64,000 bases of DNA, taken from Chromatiales bacterium. Lineage in GTDB: Bacteria > Pseudomonadota > Gammaproteobacteria > Steroidobacterales > GCA-2729495. Where the stretch lies: positions 62,001-126,000 of the forward strand of contig JAEUPZ010000018.1 of the NCBI GenBank assembly GCA_016789885.1, read 5' to 3'. The notes beneath the pieces were generated by a model. It was not told where the DNA came from and did not search any database. It saw only the letters and a list, made by a program, of their open reading frames with translations. The position numbers and the translations under genes were made by a program. Below, in pieces: positions 45,882-55,302 of the stretch (position 1 is the first letter of the stretch; every line of letters begins with the position of its first letter).

Positions 45882-48047
45882 TCAGACGCTGAAGCCCGCG
45901 CGCAGCAGCGGCAGCGTCCGCACCCGCGCGCCGGTGGCGGCGGCGATGGCGTTGCAGACGGCCGGTGCGATGGCCGGCGTGCCGGCCTCGCCGACGCCCA
46001 TGGGCAGCTCGCCCGACTCGAGCACCGTCACGTCGATGTCCGGGCAGTCCGCCAGCGTCACCAGCGGATAGTCGTTGAAGTTGGCCTGCCGGACCTCGCC
46101 GTCCTCGATGTCGATGGCGCCCCGCAGGGCCGCGCTCAGGCCGAAGACGATGCCGCCCTCCACCTGCGCGCGGACGCGGTCCGGCTGCACGGCGAGCCCG
46201 CAGTCGATGACGGCCGTGACCCGCCGCACGCGCAGCCGCCCGTCGGTGACCGTCACCTCGGCCACCTGGGCGATGGGGGAACCGGCGTATTCCGACAGCG
46301 CGATGCCGCGGCCCGTGCCGGGCGGCAGCGGCCGGCCGAGGCCGCCGCGGCGGGCCGCCTCGCTGAGCACGCGCAGCGCCCGGGGATCTTCCGCCAGCAG
46401 CGGGCGCCGGAACGCCACGGGATCGACGCCGGCGGCGGCCGCCAGCTCGTCGAGGGCGCACTCGAGGGCGAAAACGTTGTGCGAATAGGCCACCGAGCGC
46501 CACACGCCGATGGGCACCGGCGCCGGGCGCGGCACCCAGCGGATGCGGTAATCCGGCAGCCGGTAGGGCATCGTCGCGAAGCCCCCGAGCAGCTGCGCGT
46601 CGGGCTGCGGTGGCCCCGCCGCCGGCTTGCCCCAGCCGCTCAGCAGGGCGCCGGCCAGCGTCACGTCGAGGGCAGCGAGGCGCCGGTCGCGCAGCGCGCC
46701 GCGCACACGCATGGTCATGGCGGGGCGGTAGAAGTCGTGCTGCAGATCTTCGGTGCGGGACCACAGCAGCTTGACGGGGCCACCGGCGCCCCGGGCGATG
46801 AGCGCCGCCTGCACGCCGAAGTCCACCTGCCAGCGGCGGCCGAAGCCGCCGCCGAGGAACATGCGGTGGATGCGGATGCGGCCCGGATCCAGCCCCAGCA
46901 CCCGGGCCAGCTCGTTGCGCAGCCGTCCCGGGCCCTGGGTCGGCGCCCAGACCTCGCAGAGGCCGTCGTGCAGCCACGCGGTGCAGCCCATGGGCTCCAT
47001 GGTCGCGTGGGCCAGGTAGGGCACGTCGTAGTCGGCGCTGACGCTGGCGGCGCCGGCGAAGGCCGCCTCGACGTCGCCGTCGTCGCGGGCGGTGATGCCC
47101 CCCTCGGCAAGGGCGGCGGAACGGTCCGCCGCGAGCCGGGGCGAGCTCGCGCCGGCCCCGGGGGCCGGGCCCCACTCGATGCGCAGCCGGTCGAGCGCAC
47201 GGCTTGCCTGCCAGAAGTCCGGCGCCACGACCGCCACGGCGCCCGGCAGCTCCACGACGGTGAACGCCGGATCACCGGCCAGCGCCGCGGCATCCACGCG
47301 CCGGGGTGAAGCCCCGAAGCCGGGCCCGTGGCGGATCGCGGCCACGCGCAGCCCCGGCAGGCGCACGTCGGCCGCGAAGCCGGCCGTCCCCGTCACCTTC
47401 GCCGGCGCGTCGAGGGCGGGCACGTCGCGGCCGATCAGCGCGAGCTCGCGCCGGGGCCTCAGGCGCACGTCGAGGGGCAGCGGCAGCAGGCCCGCCATGG
47501 CGATCAGGTCGGCGAAGGGCAGGCTGCGCCCGCTGCGTGCGTGGCGGACTGCGCCGCCCTCGACGCGCAACTCGTCCGCGGGCACGCCGAGCTGCGCGGC
47601 CGCGGCCCCGGTGAAGAGCACCCGTGCCGTCGCGCCCACCCGCCGCAGCAGCGCGTAGTAGCCGCGGGTGGAGAGGCTCCGGCCCGTGGCCTGGAAGCCC
47701 TTCATGGGATTGGCGAGCCGGTCGTCGGCCCCGGAGTGGCGCACCTCGACGCGCGACCAGTCGGCGCCCAGCTCGTCGGCCAGGATCAGCGGGAGCCCGG
47801 TGTACACGCCCTGCCCCATCTCGGCGTCGGGCAGCGCGATGACCACGCGGCCGTCAGGCAGGAACTCGAGCCACGCCGCCAGCTGCGGCTCGCCGAAGAT
47901 CGCCGTGGAGGCGCGCTGGGCAGGGGCCGGCGCCGCAATGCCGAGCAGCAGGGCCGTGCCCCCTGCCACCAGGAAGGTGCGCCGCGTCAGCGCCGGCGGC
48001 TGCCCGCGGCGCGGCATGGCGCCGGTGTCATCGGCTGCCGGGCTCAT
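45882..48047 (-). CDS. Molybdopterin-binding oxidoreductase subunit, isoquinoline 1-oxidoreductase beta (IorB) type
   Basis: This 721-residue protein has a Tat signal (TRRTFLVAGG, 21-30) and is therefore folded with cofactor before export. It contains EMGQGVYTGLPLILADELG, NPMKGFQATGRSLS, YLAHATMEPMGCTAW, LGGGFGRRW and the catalytic Glu in GVGEAGTPAIAP, as in periplasmic aldehyde/isoquinoline oxidoreductases with molybdopterin cytosine dinucleotide. The small [2Fe-2S] subunit (IorA type) and a cytochrome c partner are not adjacent. It is followed 2 bp later by a SUMF1-fold lipoprotein and diverges from the MFS/Opp operon, suggesting a link with that uptake system. Confidence 0.92.
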   Translation of the reverse strand: MSPAADDTGAMPRRGQPPALTRRTFLVAGGTALLLGIAAPAPAQRASTAIFGEPQLAAWLEFLPDGRVVIALPDAEMGQGVYTGLPLILADELGADWSRVEVRHSGADDRLANPMKGFQATGRSLSTRGYYALLRRVGATARVLFTGAAAAQLGVPADELRVEGGAVRHARSGRSLPFADLIAMAGLLPLPLDVRLRPRRELALIGRDVPALDAPAKVTGTAGFAADVRLPGLRVAAIRHGPGFGASPRRVDAAALAGDPAFTVVELPGAVAVVAPDFWQASRALDRLRIEWGPAPGAGASSPRLAADRSAALAEGGITARDDGDVEAAFAGAASVSADYDVPYLAHATMEPMGCTAWLHDGLCEVWAPTQGPGRLRNELARVLGLDPGRIRIHRMFLGGGFGRRWQVDFGVQAALIARGAGGPVKLLWSRTEDLQHDFYRPAMTMRVRGALRDRRLAALDVTLAGALLSGWGKPAAGPPQPDAQLLGGFATMPYRLPDYRIRWVPRPAPVPIGVWRSVAYSHNVFALECALDELAAAAGVDPVAFRRPLLAEDPRALRVLSEAARRGGLGRPLPPGTGRGIALSEYAGSPIAQVAEVTVTDGRLRVRRVTAVIDCGLAVQPDRVRAQVEGGIVFGLSAALRGAIDIEDGEVRQANFNDYPLVTLADCPDIDVTVLESGELPMGVGEAGTPAIAPAVCNAIAAATGARVRTLPLLRAGFSV

Positions 48048-48126
48048 GTCCCGGGCTCGCGTCCGGGGCTCATGGGGTCCGCTCCCGTCCTGGCGTCATG
48101 GCCGTGCGGTCTCCGGAAAGACAGCA

Positions 48127-48145
48127 TAAGATTATAACAATATGA
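48127..48145 (+). promoter_or_regulatory. Shared 19-bp element, copy 1 (MFS/Opp promoter)
   Basis: The sequence taagattataacaatatga matches the element at 57677-57695 in 16 of 19 positions. It overlaps the MFS start codon at 48142 and is strikingly AT-rich in this genome. No Shine-Dalgarno is present, so the MFS mRNA may be near-leaderless with TAAGAT or TATAAC as -10. It is a candidate operator for the GntR regulator at 56904-57659. Confidence 0.5.
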
Positions 48146-49386
48146 CCTCTTCCGCCCCCGCCACGACCGGGCCGCCGCGGCTCGCGATCCCGATCCTGTT
48201 CGCGGTGGTCTTCATCGATCTCGTGGGGTTCGGCATCCTGACGCCGCTGATCCCGTTCTACGTCGAGCGGCTCGGCGCGCGGCCGGAGCTCATTACGCTC
48301 ATCATCGCGGCGCACCCGCTGTCGCAGTCGCTGGCGATGCCGCTGTGGGGCGCGCTGAGCGACCGCTACGGCCGACGGCCGGTGCTGCTCGCGAGCATGC
48401 TGGGCCACTCGCTCGCGTACGTGGCCATCGGCTTCGCACCGTCGCTGTGGTTCCTGGCGGCGGCGCGGGTGCTGTCGGGCGCCACCTCGGCCAACCTGTC
48501 GACGGCCTACGCCTACGTCAGCGACGTGACCTCGCCCGCCGAGCGTGCCGGCGCCATGGGCCGCATCTCGGCGGCCTTCGGCCTCGGCTTCGCCGTGGGC
48601 CCGGCCATCGGCGGGCTGCTCGCCGGCGGCAACACCATCGCCGAGGCCAATTTCCTGCGACCGGCGCTGGCCGCGGGCGCATTCTCCTTCGCGGCGTTCC
48701 TCGCGATCCTCGCCTTCCTGCCGGAATCGCGCACGGCCGGCGCCCGGGCCGCGAGCCGCGCCGACGGCAAGCTGCGCGGCAACTTCCGGCGCGTCGCGGG
48801 GCGGCCGGTGGTGCGGCTCATGCTGGTCATGGCCACCATCGTGCTGGTGTTCATGTCGGTGCGCGAATCGATCTTCCCCCTGTGGGCGAGCCACGAGCAC
48901 GCCGTGGGCGCCCGCACGCTCGGCAGCATGCTGGCCTGGACCGGCGGGCTCATCTTCGTCGTGCAGTTCTTTGCCATGGGCCGTCTGGTGGAGCGTTTCG
49001 GCGAACTGAACCTCGTGCGTGCCGCGATGGTCTGCCTGCTGGTAGGCTGGCTCGGGCATGCGCTGGCCTCCGACATCCCGAGCCTGCTCGCCGCCATGAC
49101 CGTCGGCGCCTTCGGCACGGCCTTCTTCCAGACCTGCATGCAGAGCCTGCTCTCGAAACGGGCAGGCCAGGCGGAGCGCGGCGTCGTGCTCGGCGTGTAC
49201 CAGTCGTCGAGCGCCATGGCGCGCTTCGTCGGGCAGGCCGGCGCCGGCACGATCTACGGCCAGGCCGGCGCCAACGCGCCGTTCCTGCTGGGGAGCCTCG
49301 CCATGGTGCCGGCGCTGCTGCTGTCCCGGGCCATCGGGCGGCGGCTCGAGGCGCCGGCGGCGGCGGCGGGCCAGGCCGCGGGCTGA
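48142..49386 (+). CDS. MFS transporter (TetA/DHA1-like)
   Basis: This 414-residue protein has twelve predicted membrane helices, the motif A sequence GALSDRYGRRPVLLASMLG between helices 2 and 3, and motif C-like GFAVGPAIGGLLAGG near helix 5, which is typical of drug/H+ antiporters of the TetA type. It starts without a Shine-Dalgarno inside the shared 19-bp element. It is the first gene of a five-gene unit, with oppB 11 bp downstream. It may import or expel the compound handled by the Opp system. Confidence 0.9.
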   Translation: MTSSAPATTGPPRLAIPILFAVVFIDLVGFGILTPLIPFYVERLGARPELITLIIAAHPLSQSLAMPLWGALSDRYGRRPVLLASMLGHSLAYVAIGFAPSLWFLAAARVLSGATSANLSTAYAYVSDVTSPAERAGAMGRISAAFGLGFAVGPAIGGLLAGGNTIAEANFLRPALAAGAFSFAAFLAILAFLPESRTAGARAASRADGKLRGNFRRVAGRPVVRLMLVMATIVLVFMSVRESIFPLWASHEHAVGARTLGSMLAWTGGLIFVVQFFAMGRLVERFGELNLVRAAMVCLLVGWLGHALASDIPSLLAAMTVGAFGTAFFQTCMQSLLSKRAGQAERGVVLGVYQSSSAMARFVGQAGAGTIYGQAGANAPFLLGSLAMVPALLLSRAIGRRLEAPAAAAGQAAG

Positions 49387-49397
49387 AGGAGGCACCG

Positions 49398-50327
49398 ATG
49401 CTGAACTACACGCTGCGCCGGCTGGGCATCGCGATACCGACGCTCTTCATCATCGTCACGGCGGCGTTCTTCCTGATGCGCCTCGCGCCGGGCGGCCCCT
49501 TCGACGCCGAGGCCGACCTCGAGCCCGAGGTCCTCGAGAACATCCGCGCGAGCTACGACCTCGACAAGCCGCTGCTGACGCAGTACCGGCTCTTCCTCCA
49601 GCGCGCGGTGCGCGGCGACTTCGGCCCGTCGCTCGTCTACAAGGACTACTCCGTCACCGAACTGATCGCCATCGGCCTGCCGGTGAGCATCCAGCTGGGC
49701 CTGCTCGCCAAGCTGCTGGCGCTGGTGCTCGGCTGCACCGGCGGCATCGTCGCCGCGCTCCGCCAGAACACCACCGTCGACCACGCCGTCATGGCCATGG
49801 CCATGACCGGCATCGCGCTGCCGGCCTTCGTCACGGCGCCGATCCTCGCGCTGGTGTTCGGCCTGTACCTCAAGCTGCTGCCGGTGGCGGGCTGGGACGA
49901 CGGTGCCTGGCGCAACCTCGTGCTGCCGGTGGTGGCACTCGCGCTGCCCCAGGTCGCGGTCATTGCCCGGCTCATGCGCGGCGGCATGCTCGAGGTGCTG
50001 CGCGCCAGCTTCGTGCGCACGGCCCGCGCGCGGGGCCTCGGCGAGGCGCGCATCGTCACGCGCCACGTGCTGCCCACCGCACTGATCCCGCTGGTGGGCT
50101 ACCTCGGCCCGGCGCTGGCCGGCATCATGACCGGGTCGCTGGTGATCGAGCTGATCTTCAACCTGCCAGGCGTCGGCCGCTACTTCGTGCAGGGGGCGCT
50201 GAACCGCGACTACCCGCTGGTGATGGGCATCGTCATCGTCTACGCGACGTTCATCATCCTGTTCAACCTGCTCTCGGACCTTGCCTACGCGGGCCTCGAC
50301 CCGCGCGTGCGCAAGGCCTACCGGTAG
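49398..50327 (+). CDS. Oligopeptide/dipeptide-type ABC permease, OppB family
   Basis: This 309-residue permease has the DppB/OppB layout of six helices with the N-terminal YTLRRLGIAIPTLFIIVTAAF, the EAA loop FVRTARARGLGEARIVTRHVLPTALIPLVG and a terminal YAGLDPRVRKAYR. AAGGAGG lies 8 bp upstream of the ATG. It should form the inner-membrane channel with the OppC protein 5 bp downstream. OppB families import di/oligopeptides, nickel or opines; the substrate is not fixed by sequence. Confidence 0.94.
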   Translation: MLNYTLRRLGIAIPTLFIIVTAAFFLMRLAPGGPFDAEADLEPEVLENIRASYDLDKPLLTQYRLFLQRAVRGDFGPSLVYKDYSVTELIAIGLPVSIQLGLLAKLLALVLGCTGGIVAALRQNTTVDHAVMAMAMTGIALPAFVTAPILALVFGLYLKLLPVAGWDDGAWRNLVLPVVALALPQVAVIARLMRGGMLEVLRASFVRTARARGLGEARIVTRHVLPTALIPLVGYLGPALAGIMTGSLVIELIFNLPGVGRYFVQGALNRDYPLVMGIVIVYATFIILFNLLSDLAYAGLDPRVRKAYR

Positions 50328-50332
50328 GCGCC

Positions 50333-51241
50333 ATGGCCAGCCGCCCCGGCGCACTTTCGCCCGGCCCCGTGACCCGCGCCCTGCGCGGCGACATCCCGGC
50401 GTCGCTGTGGCGCCAGGCGTCGCGCCGCTTTGCCCGCAACCGCGCCGCCATGGGCAGCATCGTCGTCCTGCTGCTGATCACCGTCACGTCCATCGCCGTG
50501 CCCATGTTCTGGCCCCACGGCATCGAGGACGCGTCGTGGGAGGCCATCCTCGCGCCGCCCTCCTTCGCCGACTGGCACTGGTTCGGCACCGACGCCAACG
50601 GCCGCGACCTGCTGGTGCGGGTGTTCTACGGCGGGCGCATCTCGCTCGCCATCGGCGTGCTGACCACGGTGGTGGCGCTGCTGATCGGCGTTACCTGGGG
50701 CACCGTCGCCGGCTATCTCGGCGGCCGCATCGACGGCTTCATGATGCGCTTCGTCGACATCCTCTACGCGCTGCCGCTGCTCTTTTTCATCATCATCCTC
50801 GTCACCGTCTTCGGGCGGAACATCTTCCTGGTGTTCATGGCCATCGGTGCCGTCGAGTGGCTGACCATGTCGCGCATCGTCCGGGGCCAGACGCTGTCGG
50901 TGAAGGCCAAGGAATACGTCGAGTCGGCGGTGGCCATCGGCCTGCCGAAGCCGGTCATCCTCTGGCGCTACATCGTGCCGAACGTGCTGGGGCCCGTCGT
51001 CGTCTACGTGACGCTGCTGATCCCCACCAACATCGTCGTCGAGAGCTACCTGTCGTTCCTCGGCCTCGGCGTGCAGGAGCCGCTCACGAGCTGGGGCCTG
51101 CTCATCTCCCAGGGCGCCGGGCAGCTCGACAGCGCGCCATGGCTCATCGCGTTCCCGGCCACGTTCCTGGCGGTGACGATGTTCTGCTTCAACTTCATCG
51201 GCGACGGCCTGCGCGATGCCCTCGACCCCCGTGACCGCTGA
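50333..51241 (+). CDS. Oligopeptide/dipeptide-type ABC permease, OppC family
   Basis: This 302-residue permease has the OppC N-terminal extension (FARNRAAMGSIVVLLLITVTS), the loop FGTDANGRDLLVRVFYGGRISL and the EAA motif EYVESAVAIGLPKPVILWRYIVPN. About six helices are predicted. Its 3' end overlaps the start of the OppD gene by 26 bp, pointing to coupled translation. Confidence 0.94.
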   Translation: MASRPGALSPGPVTRALRGDIPASLWRQASRRFARNRAAMGSIVVLLLITVTSIAVPMFWPHGIEDASWEAILAPPSFADWHWFGTDANGRDLLVRVFYGGRISLAIGVLTTVVALLIGVTWGTVAGYLGGRIDGFMMRFVDILYALPLLFFIIILVTVFGRNIFLVFMAIGAVEWLTMSRIVRGQTLSVKAKEYVESAVAIGLPKPVILWRYIVPNVLGPVVVYVTLLIPTNIVVESYLSFLGLGVQEPLTSWGLLISQGAGQLDSAPWLIAFPATFLAVTMFCFNFIGDGLRDALDPRDR

Positions 51242-52238
51242 CCGCGCGCCGGCCGGCACCACGGTGCTCGAGTGCCGCGACCTGACGGTGCGGTTCCGCA
51301 CCGACCGGGGCGAGGTGGCCGCCGTCAGCGACCTGTCCTTCGACCTGCGGGCCGGCGAGTGCCTCGGCGTGGTCGGCGAGTCCGGCTCGGGCAAGAGCCA
51401 GACCTTCCTCGCCGCCTTCGGGCTGCTGGCGGGGAACGGCCGCGCCAGCGGCAGCATCCGCTACCGCGGCGAGGAGCTGCTGGGGGCACCGCCCGAGACC
51501 CTCGACCGGCTGCGGGGCGACCGGCTCGCCATGGTGTTCCAGGACGCGCTGTCCGGGCTCACGCCGACGATGCGCATCGGCGACCAGCTGGCCGAGGTGC
51601 TGGTGCGCCACCGCGGCCTGCCCCGCCGCGAGGCGCAGGACCGCGCCGTGCAGGCCCTGGCCGCCGTCCGGGTGCCCGACCCCGGGGTGCGGGCGCGCAG
51701 CTACCCCTTCGAGCTCTCCGGCGGCCAGCGCCAGCGCGTGATGATTGCGCTCGCCATGCTCTGCGGGCCCGAGGTGCTGGTAGCCGACGAGCCGACGACG
51801 GCCCTCGACGTCACCGTGCAGGCCCAGGTGCTGCGGCTGCTGCGCGGGCTGCGCGACGAGACCGGCAGCGCGCTCGTGCTCATCACCCACGACCTCGCCG
51901 TCGTCGCCGGCCTCTGCGACCACGTGCTCGTCATGTACGGCGGCCGCGCCGTCGAGACCGGCCCCGTGCGCGAGGTGCTGCGGGCACCGCGCCATCCGTA
52001 CACGCGGGCGCTGCTGCGCTCGATGCCGAGCCTCACCGCCGACCCGGACGTGGACCTCGCCGTGATCCCGGGCCAGCCGCCGGACCTCGAGAACCTGCCG
52101 CCCGGCTGCGCCTTCGCACCCCGCTGCGGCCGCGCCCACGACGCCTGCACGGCGGACCGGCCGGCGCTGCGTGCCACGGGCCCGGGCCGCGCCTCGGCCT
52201 GCCACCTGGACGACGCGGGGGGGCACCATGGCGTCTGA
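51216..52238 (+). CDS. Oligopeptide/dipeptide-type ABC ATPase, OppD family
   Basis: This 340-residue ATPase has Walker [10 protein letters not shown]-loop [17 protein letters not shown], signature [16 protein letters not shown], Walker [13 protein letters not shown] and the switch [10 protein letters not shown]. The C-terminal oligopeptide extension with the cysteine cluster [14 protein letters not shown] is present. The ATG lies inside the OppC gene; a GTG at 51231 is a possible alternative. The end overlaps the OppF start. Confidence 0.95.
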   Translation: MPSTPVTADRAPAGTTVLECRDLTVRFRTDRGEVAAVSDLSFDLRAGECLGVVGESGSGKSQTFLAAFGLLAGNGRASGSIRYRGEELLGAPPETLDRLRGDRLAMVFQDALSGLTPTMRIGDQLAEVLVRHRGLPRREAQDRAVQALAAVRVPDPGVRARSYPFELSGGQRQRVMIALAMLCGPEVLVADEPTTALDVTVQAQVLRLLRGLRDETGSALVLITHDLAVVAGLCDHVLVMYGGRAVETGPVREVLRAPRHPYTRALLRSMPSLTADPDVDLAVIPGQPPDLENLPPGCAFAPRCGRAHDACTADRPALRATGPGRASACHLDDAGGHHGV

Positions 52239-53223
52239 CGCCGTCCTGCGCGTGGCGAACGTCACCGTCGACTATCCGCTGGGACGCGCGGGGCTCTTCG
52301 GCCCGCGGCGCATCCTGCGTGCCGTCGACGACGTCAGCTTCGAACTGGCCCCCGGCGAGTGCCTCGGCGTCGTCGGCGAGTCCGGCTGCGGCAAGTCCTC
52401 GCTGGGCCGGGCCATCCTGCAGCTGGTGCGGCCGACGGCGGGATCCGTCTCCTTCGACGGCGTAGACCTGTGCCGCCTGTCGACGGCGGCGCTCAAGCCC
52501 TACCGCCGCGACCTGCAGGTCGTCTTCCAGGATCCCCTCGCGAGCCTCAACCCGCGCATGACCGTCGCCGAGATCGTCGGCGAGCCGCTGGCCGTGCACC
52601 GGCCCGGGATCGACGCCCGCGCGCGGCAGCGCGAGGTCGACCGCATGCTCGAGCGCGTCGGGCTGCGCGCCGGCATGGGCGGCCGCTACCCCAACGAGTT
52701 CAGCGGCGGCCAGGCCCAGCGCATCAGCATCGCCCGGGCGATGATCGCCGGCCCCCGGGTGCTGGTCTGCGACGAGCCCGTCAGCTCCCTCGACGTCTCG
52801 ATCCAGGCGCAGATCTGCAACCTGCTCCGCGAACTGCAGCGCGAGACCGGCGTGGCGCTCGTCTTCATCAGCCACGACCTGGCCATCGTGCGCTACATGA
52901 GCCAGCGGGTGCTGGTCATGTACCTCGGGCGCGTCATGGAGGAAGGCCGGCGCGACGCGTTCTTCGCCGGTCCCCGCCACCCGTACAGCCAGGCGCTGAT
53001 CGCCGCCGTGCCGGTGCCGGATCCCGACCGCGACATCGCCGGCGAGGAGGCGCTGCTGGCCGGCGATCCACCCTCGCCCGCGAACCCGCCGTCGGGCTGC
53101 GTCTTCCGCACGCGCTGCCGGCATGCCGTGGCGGCCTGCGCGGGTGACCGGCCACCGCTCGAGACCCTCGATGGCGGCGCGCGGGTGGCCTGCGGCCGGT
53201 GGCGCGAGCTGGCGGGGAACTGA
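52228..53223 (+). CDS. Oligopeptide/dipeptide-type ABC ATPase, OppF family
   Basis: With the ATG at 52228 (preceded by a run of Gs and overlapping the OppD end by 11 bp), this 331-residue ATPase has [56 protein letters not shown] and FISHDLAIV. The C terminus has the cysteine cluster [14 protein letters not shown]. Together with OppB, C and D it completes an importer that lacks only a binding protein; the only candidate is encoded at 55303-56904 on the other strand. Confidence 0.95.
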   Translation: MASDAVLRVANVTVDYPLGRAGLFGPRRILRAVDDVSFELAPGECLGVVGESGCGKSSLGRAILQLVRPTAGSVSFDGVDLCRLSTAALKPYRRDLQVVFQDPLASLNPRMTVAEIVGEPLAVHRPGIDARARQREVDRMLERVGLRAGMGGRYPNEFSGGQAQRISIARAMIAGPRVLVCDEPVSSLDVSIQAQICNLLRELQRETGVALVFISHDLAIVRYMSQRVLVMYLGRVMEEGRRDAFFAGPRHPYSQALIAAVPVPDPDRDIAGEEALLAGDPPSPANPPSGCVFRTRCRHAVAACAGDRPPLETLDGGARVACGRWRELAGN

Positions 53224-53419
53224 GGAACACGCGCAGCCGGCCCGCCGGGAACCGCAACGACGACGGCGTCGACGCGTGGCGGAGCCACCGCCGCGGTCGG
53301 CACCGGCTGGCCGGTGGCCGCGGGCCCACCGCTTCGCCATTGCCGCGGCCTGGTGTAGGGTAGCGCCGCCGGCGGAGCCATGACGGACAGCCCGGCGCGA
53401 TCGCCGGGAGTCGTGGACC

Positions 53420-53734
53420 GTGCCCACCTACATGATCATCACCGCCGAGTTCACCGACCGGCAGCGCTTTCTCGACGGCTACGCGAAGGTCGTGCCGCCG
53501 CTGGTCCGCCAGTTCGGCGGGCGCTACATCGTGAAGGGCGCGGGCGGCGCGTTCCTCGAAGGCGGCTGGTGCGAGAGCCCCAGCGCGCTGGTGTCGGAGT
53601 GGCCCAGCCGCGAGGCGGCCCTGCACTTCTGGAACTCGCCGGAGTACGCGGCCGCGAAGGACCTGCGGGCCGGGACCGGCCGCTTCCAGGTGCTGCTCAT
53701 CGACTCACCGCCGCCGGATCCGCCGGCCGGCTGA
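53420..53734 (+). CDS. DUF1330 family protein
   Basis: This 104-residue single-domain ferredoxin-like (dimeric alpha/beta-barrel) protein reads MPTYMIITAEFTDRQRFLDGY, with the family motif GGRYIVKGAGGAFLEGGW and PSREAALHFWNSPEYAAAK. DUF1330 proteins are small cytoplasmic proteins found near catabolic genes and have no established reaction. It starts at GTG 53420 with GGGAG upstream. The 196-bp gap before it may hold a promoter (TAGGGT near 53353) and a weak hairpin; otherwise nothing is evident. Confidence 0.85.
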   Translation: MPTYMIITAEFTDRQRFLDGYAKVVPPLVRQFGGRYIVKGAGGAFLEGGWCESPSALVSEWPSREAALHFWNSPEYAAAKDLRAGTGRFQVLLIDSPPPDPPAG

Positions 53735-53758
53735 CGCGGCCTGCTCCCCGGCAACGCG

Positions 53759-54178
53759 CTACTGCTGCAGCGACTCCAGGTACCCCACCAGCCGGTCGAT
53801 CATCGTCTGGGCGGCAGCGCGACCGGGCTGGTCCTCCGGCGCCTGGGCCTCGAGCTCGTAGCCCCAGACGGGCATGTAGCGCGTGCCGTGGGCCGGGATC
53901 ACCGCGCGGCCGTCGACGATCTCGCGGATGCGCTCCTCCGGAAACCGCCCGCCGCTGCGGGCCGCGATGCGCGTGAGGTCGGGCACGACGATGTTCAGCG
54001 TCGGGCCCACCGGCCCGTCGCCCCGGCCGGCGACACCGTGGCAACTGGCACAGAAGCGTCCGTAGAGCTGCTCCCCCGAGAACGTATCGAAGGGTGCGAG
54101 CGGCCCGTCCTCGTGGGCCATGACTGCGCCGGGCAGCGCCATGAGCGCCGCCACCAGCACCACCGGTCCGATCCGCAT
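53759..54178 (-). CDS. Periplasmic class I cytochrome c
   Basis: This 139-residue protein has a Sec signal peptide (cleavage near VMAH at about residue 21). It contains the heme site CASCH (Cys43, Cys46, His47) in RFCASCHGVAGRGDGP, and a sixth ligand candidate Met in TRYMPVWG. The size fits a single-heme electron carrier. GGAGG sits 8 bp before the ATG. It lies 67 bp after the polytopic membrane protein gene and is probably the last gene of the GntR operon. It could accept electrons from the Tat-exported IorB-like enzyme. Confidence 0.9.
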   Translation of the reverse strand: MRIGPVVLVAALMALPGAVMAHEDGPLAPFDTFSGEQLYGRFCASCHGVAGRGDGPVGPTLNIVVPDLTRIAARSGGRFPEERIREIVDGRAVIPAHGTRYMPVWGYELEAQAPEDQPGRAAAQTMIDRLVGYLESLQQ

Positions 54179-54223
54179 GCAGGCACGCCTCCGGCAGGAT
54201 TTGGGAGCCGCCACCTTACCACC

Positions 54224-54245
54224 GCCCGCCGCCCGGGCGGCGGGC
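54224..54245. other. 22-bp perfect GC palindrome after the membrane-protein stop
   Basis: A perfect palindrome (11+11) begins right after the stop of the membrane protein gene (54246-54248) and precedes the cytochrome c gene on the same strand. It has no T-run. It is more likely an RNA-stability or attenuation element between the two genes than a full terminator. Confidence 0.5.
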
Positions 54246-55283
54246 TCAGCGCGGGGTCGCCGCGGCGTCGCGCCGTGCCGGCGCCGGGACCAGCGCCCGC
54301 CCCACCCGCGCGAGCACGAAGATGACGGCTGCCACCACGATGGCGCCGCCGTAGAGCACCATCGGCTGCTTCGGCAGGCCCGACAGCAGGGCCGGGTACA
54401 GGGCATAGAACGTCGCCATGGAGGCGACGATGGGTGCAGCCACGAGCAGCTTCGCCCGGCGCGACAGCCCCATGCCGTGCAGCTGGGTGATCAGGAACAC
54501 CGCGAGCCCGCCGAACAGGAAGCTCGACCAGAACTGCATCTGGCCGGGGCTCATGATGAACCCGGCGATGATGGCGCCGTGCACGCACCACAGGAACTCG
54601 AGGATCGCGGTCCACACACGGTTCACGTGGAAGCGCGTGAAGAAGAGGCTCGACTGCAGCAGCAGCAGGCTCATGTAGGCGTAGCCGGCGATGTGCCCGC
54701 CGGTGATCTCCACCGGGTGGTACCAGAAGGTGTAGATGATCGCCCATGAGAAGTAGTAGCCGTGGTAGCGCCGCAGCGCCTCGCCGGCCGTCTCCATGAG
54801 CGGCATCGGCCGGCCGAAGAACATGCCGCGCCGCCGGTTCTCCATGACGAGGATCATGAAGAGCATCAGCGCCACGGAGCCGAAGGACGTCGCCTCGTGC
54901 ACGTCCTGGGCAAGGCCGTCGTAGAAGAACTTCGTCTGCACGATGTGCAGCAGCATGAAGAACGCGTTGACGCCGAGCGCCCAGACGTTGAGCGGGTGCA
55001 GCCCCGCGACGTAGCGCGGCCGCTCGCGGCGGGCCCGGGCGATCAGGTACCAGACGGCGAACTGGTGCAGGCAGTACGGCAGCCAGGCCGAAACGCGCGA
55101 CCAGGCGTTCGCGTCGCTGCGCTGCCAGTAGTACCAGAAGGGCCCGCGGTCGGGGCCGATGCTGAACCCGTCGCTGTAGGGGCCGAGCGCCAGCACGAGG
55201 CCGATGAAGGCCGCGCAGCCGGCAAGCCCCCACCAGGCGCGCCAGGGGAGGATGTCAGCGTGGGTGGGGCTCGCAGCGTTCAT
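54246..55283 (-). CDS. Polytopic membrane protein of unknown family, histidine-rich
   Basis: This 345-residue protein has about nine to ten predicted membrane segments. I do not recognise a family. Histidines sit within or next to several helices (CLHQFAVWY, GLHPLNVWA, FMLLHIVQTKFF, FWYHPVEITGGHIAGY, FLWCVHGAI), a pattern seen in heme b or quinone-binding membrane proteins. It sits between a solute-binding protein (19 bp upstream) and a cytochrome c (67 bp downstream) in the GntR operon. A role as a membrane electron-transfer partner of the cytochrome is plausible but unproven; a transporter is an alternative. Confidence 0.8.
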   Translation of the reverse strand: MNAASPTHADILPWRAWWGLAGCAAFIGLVLALGPYSDGFSIGPDRGPFWYYWQRSDANAWSRVSAWLPYCLHQFAVWYLIARARRERPRYVAGLHPLNVWALGVNAFFMLLHIVQTKFFYDGLAQDVHEATSFGSVALMLFMILVMENRRRGMFFGRPMPLMETAGEALRRYHGYYFSWAIIYTFWYHPVEITGGHIAGYAYMSLLLLQSSLFFTRFHVNRVWTAILEFLWCVHGAIIAGFIMSPGQMQFWSSFLFGGLAVFLITQLHGMGLSRRAKLLVAAPIVASMATFYALYPALLSGLPKQPMVLYGGAIVVAAVIFVLARVGRALVPAPARRDAAATPR

Positions 55284-55302
55284 CCGGCCCCCAGCCTGCC
55301 AG

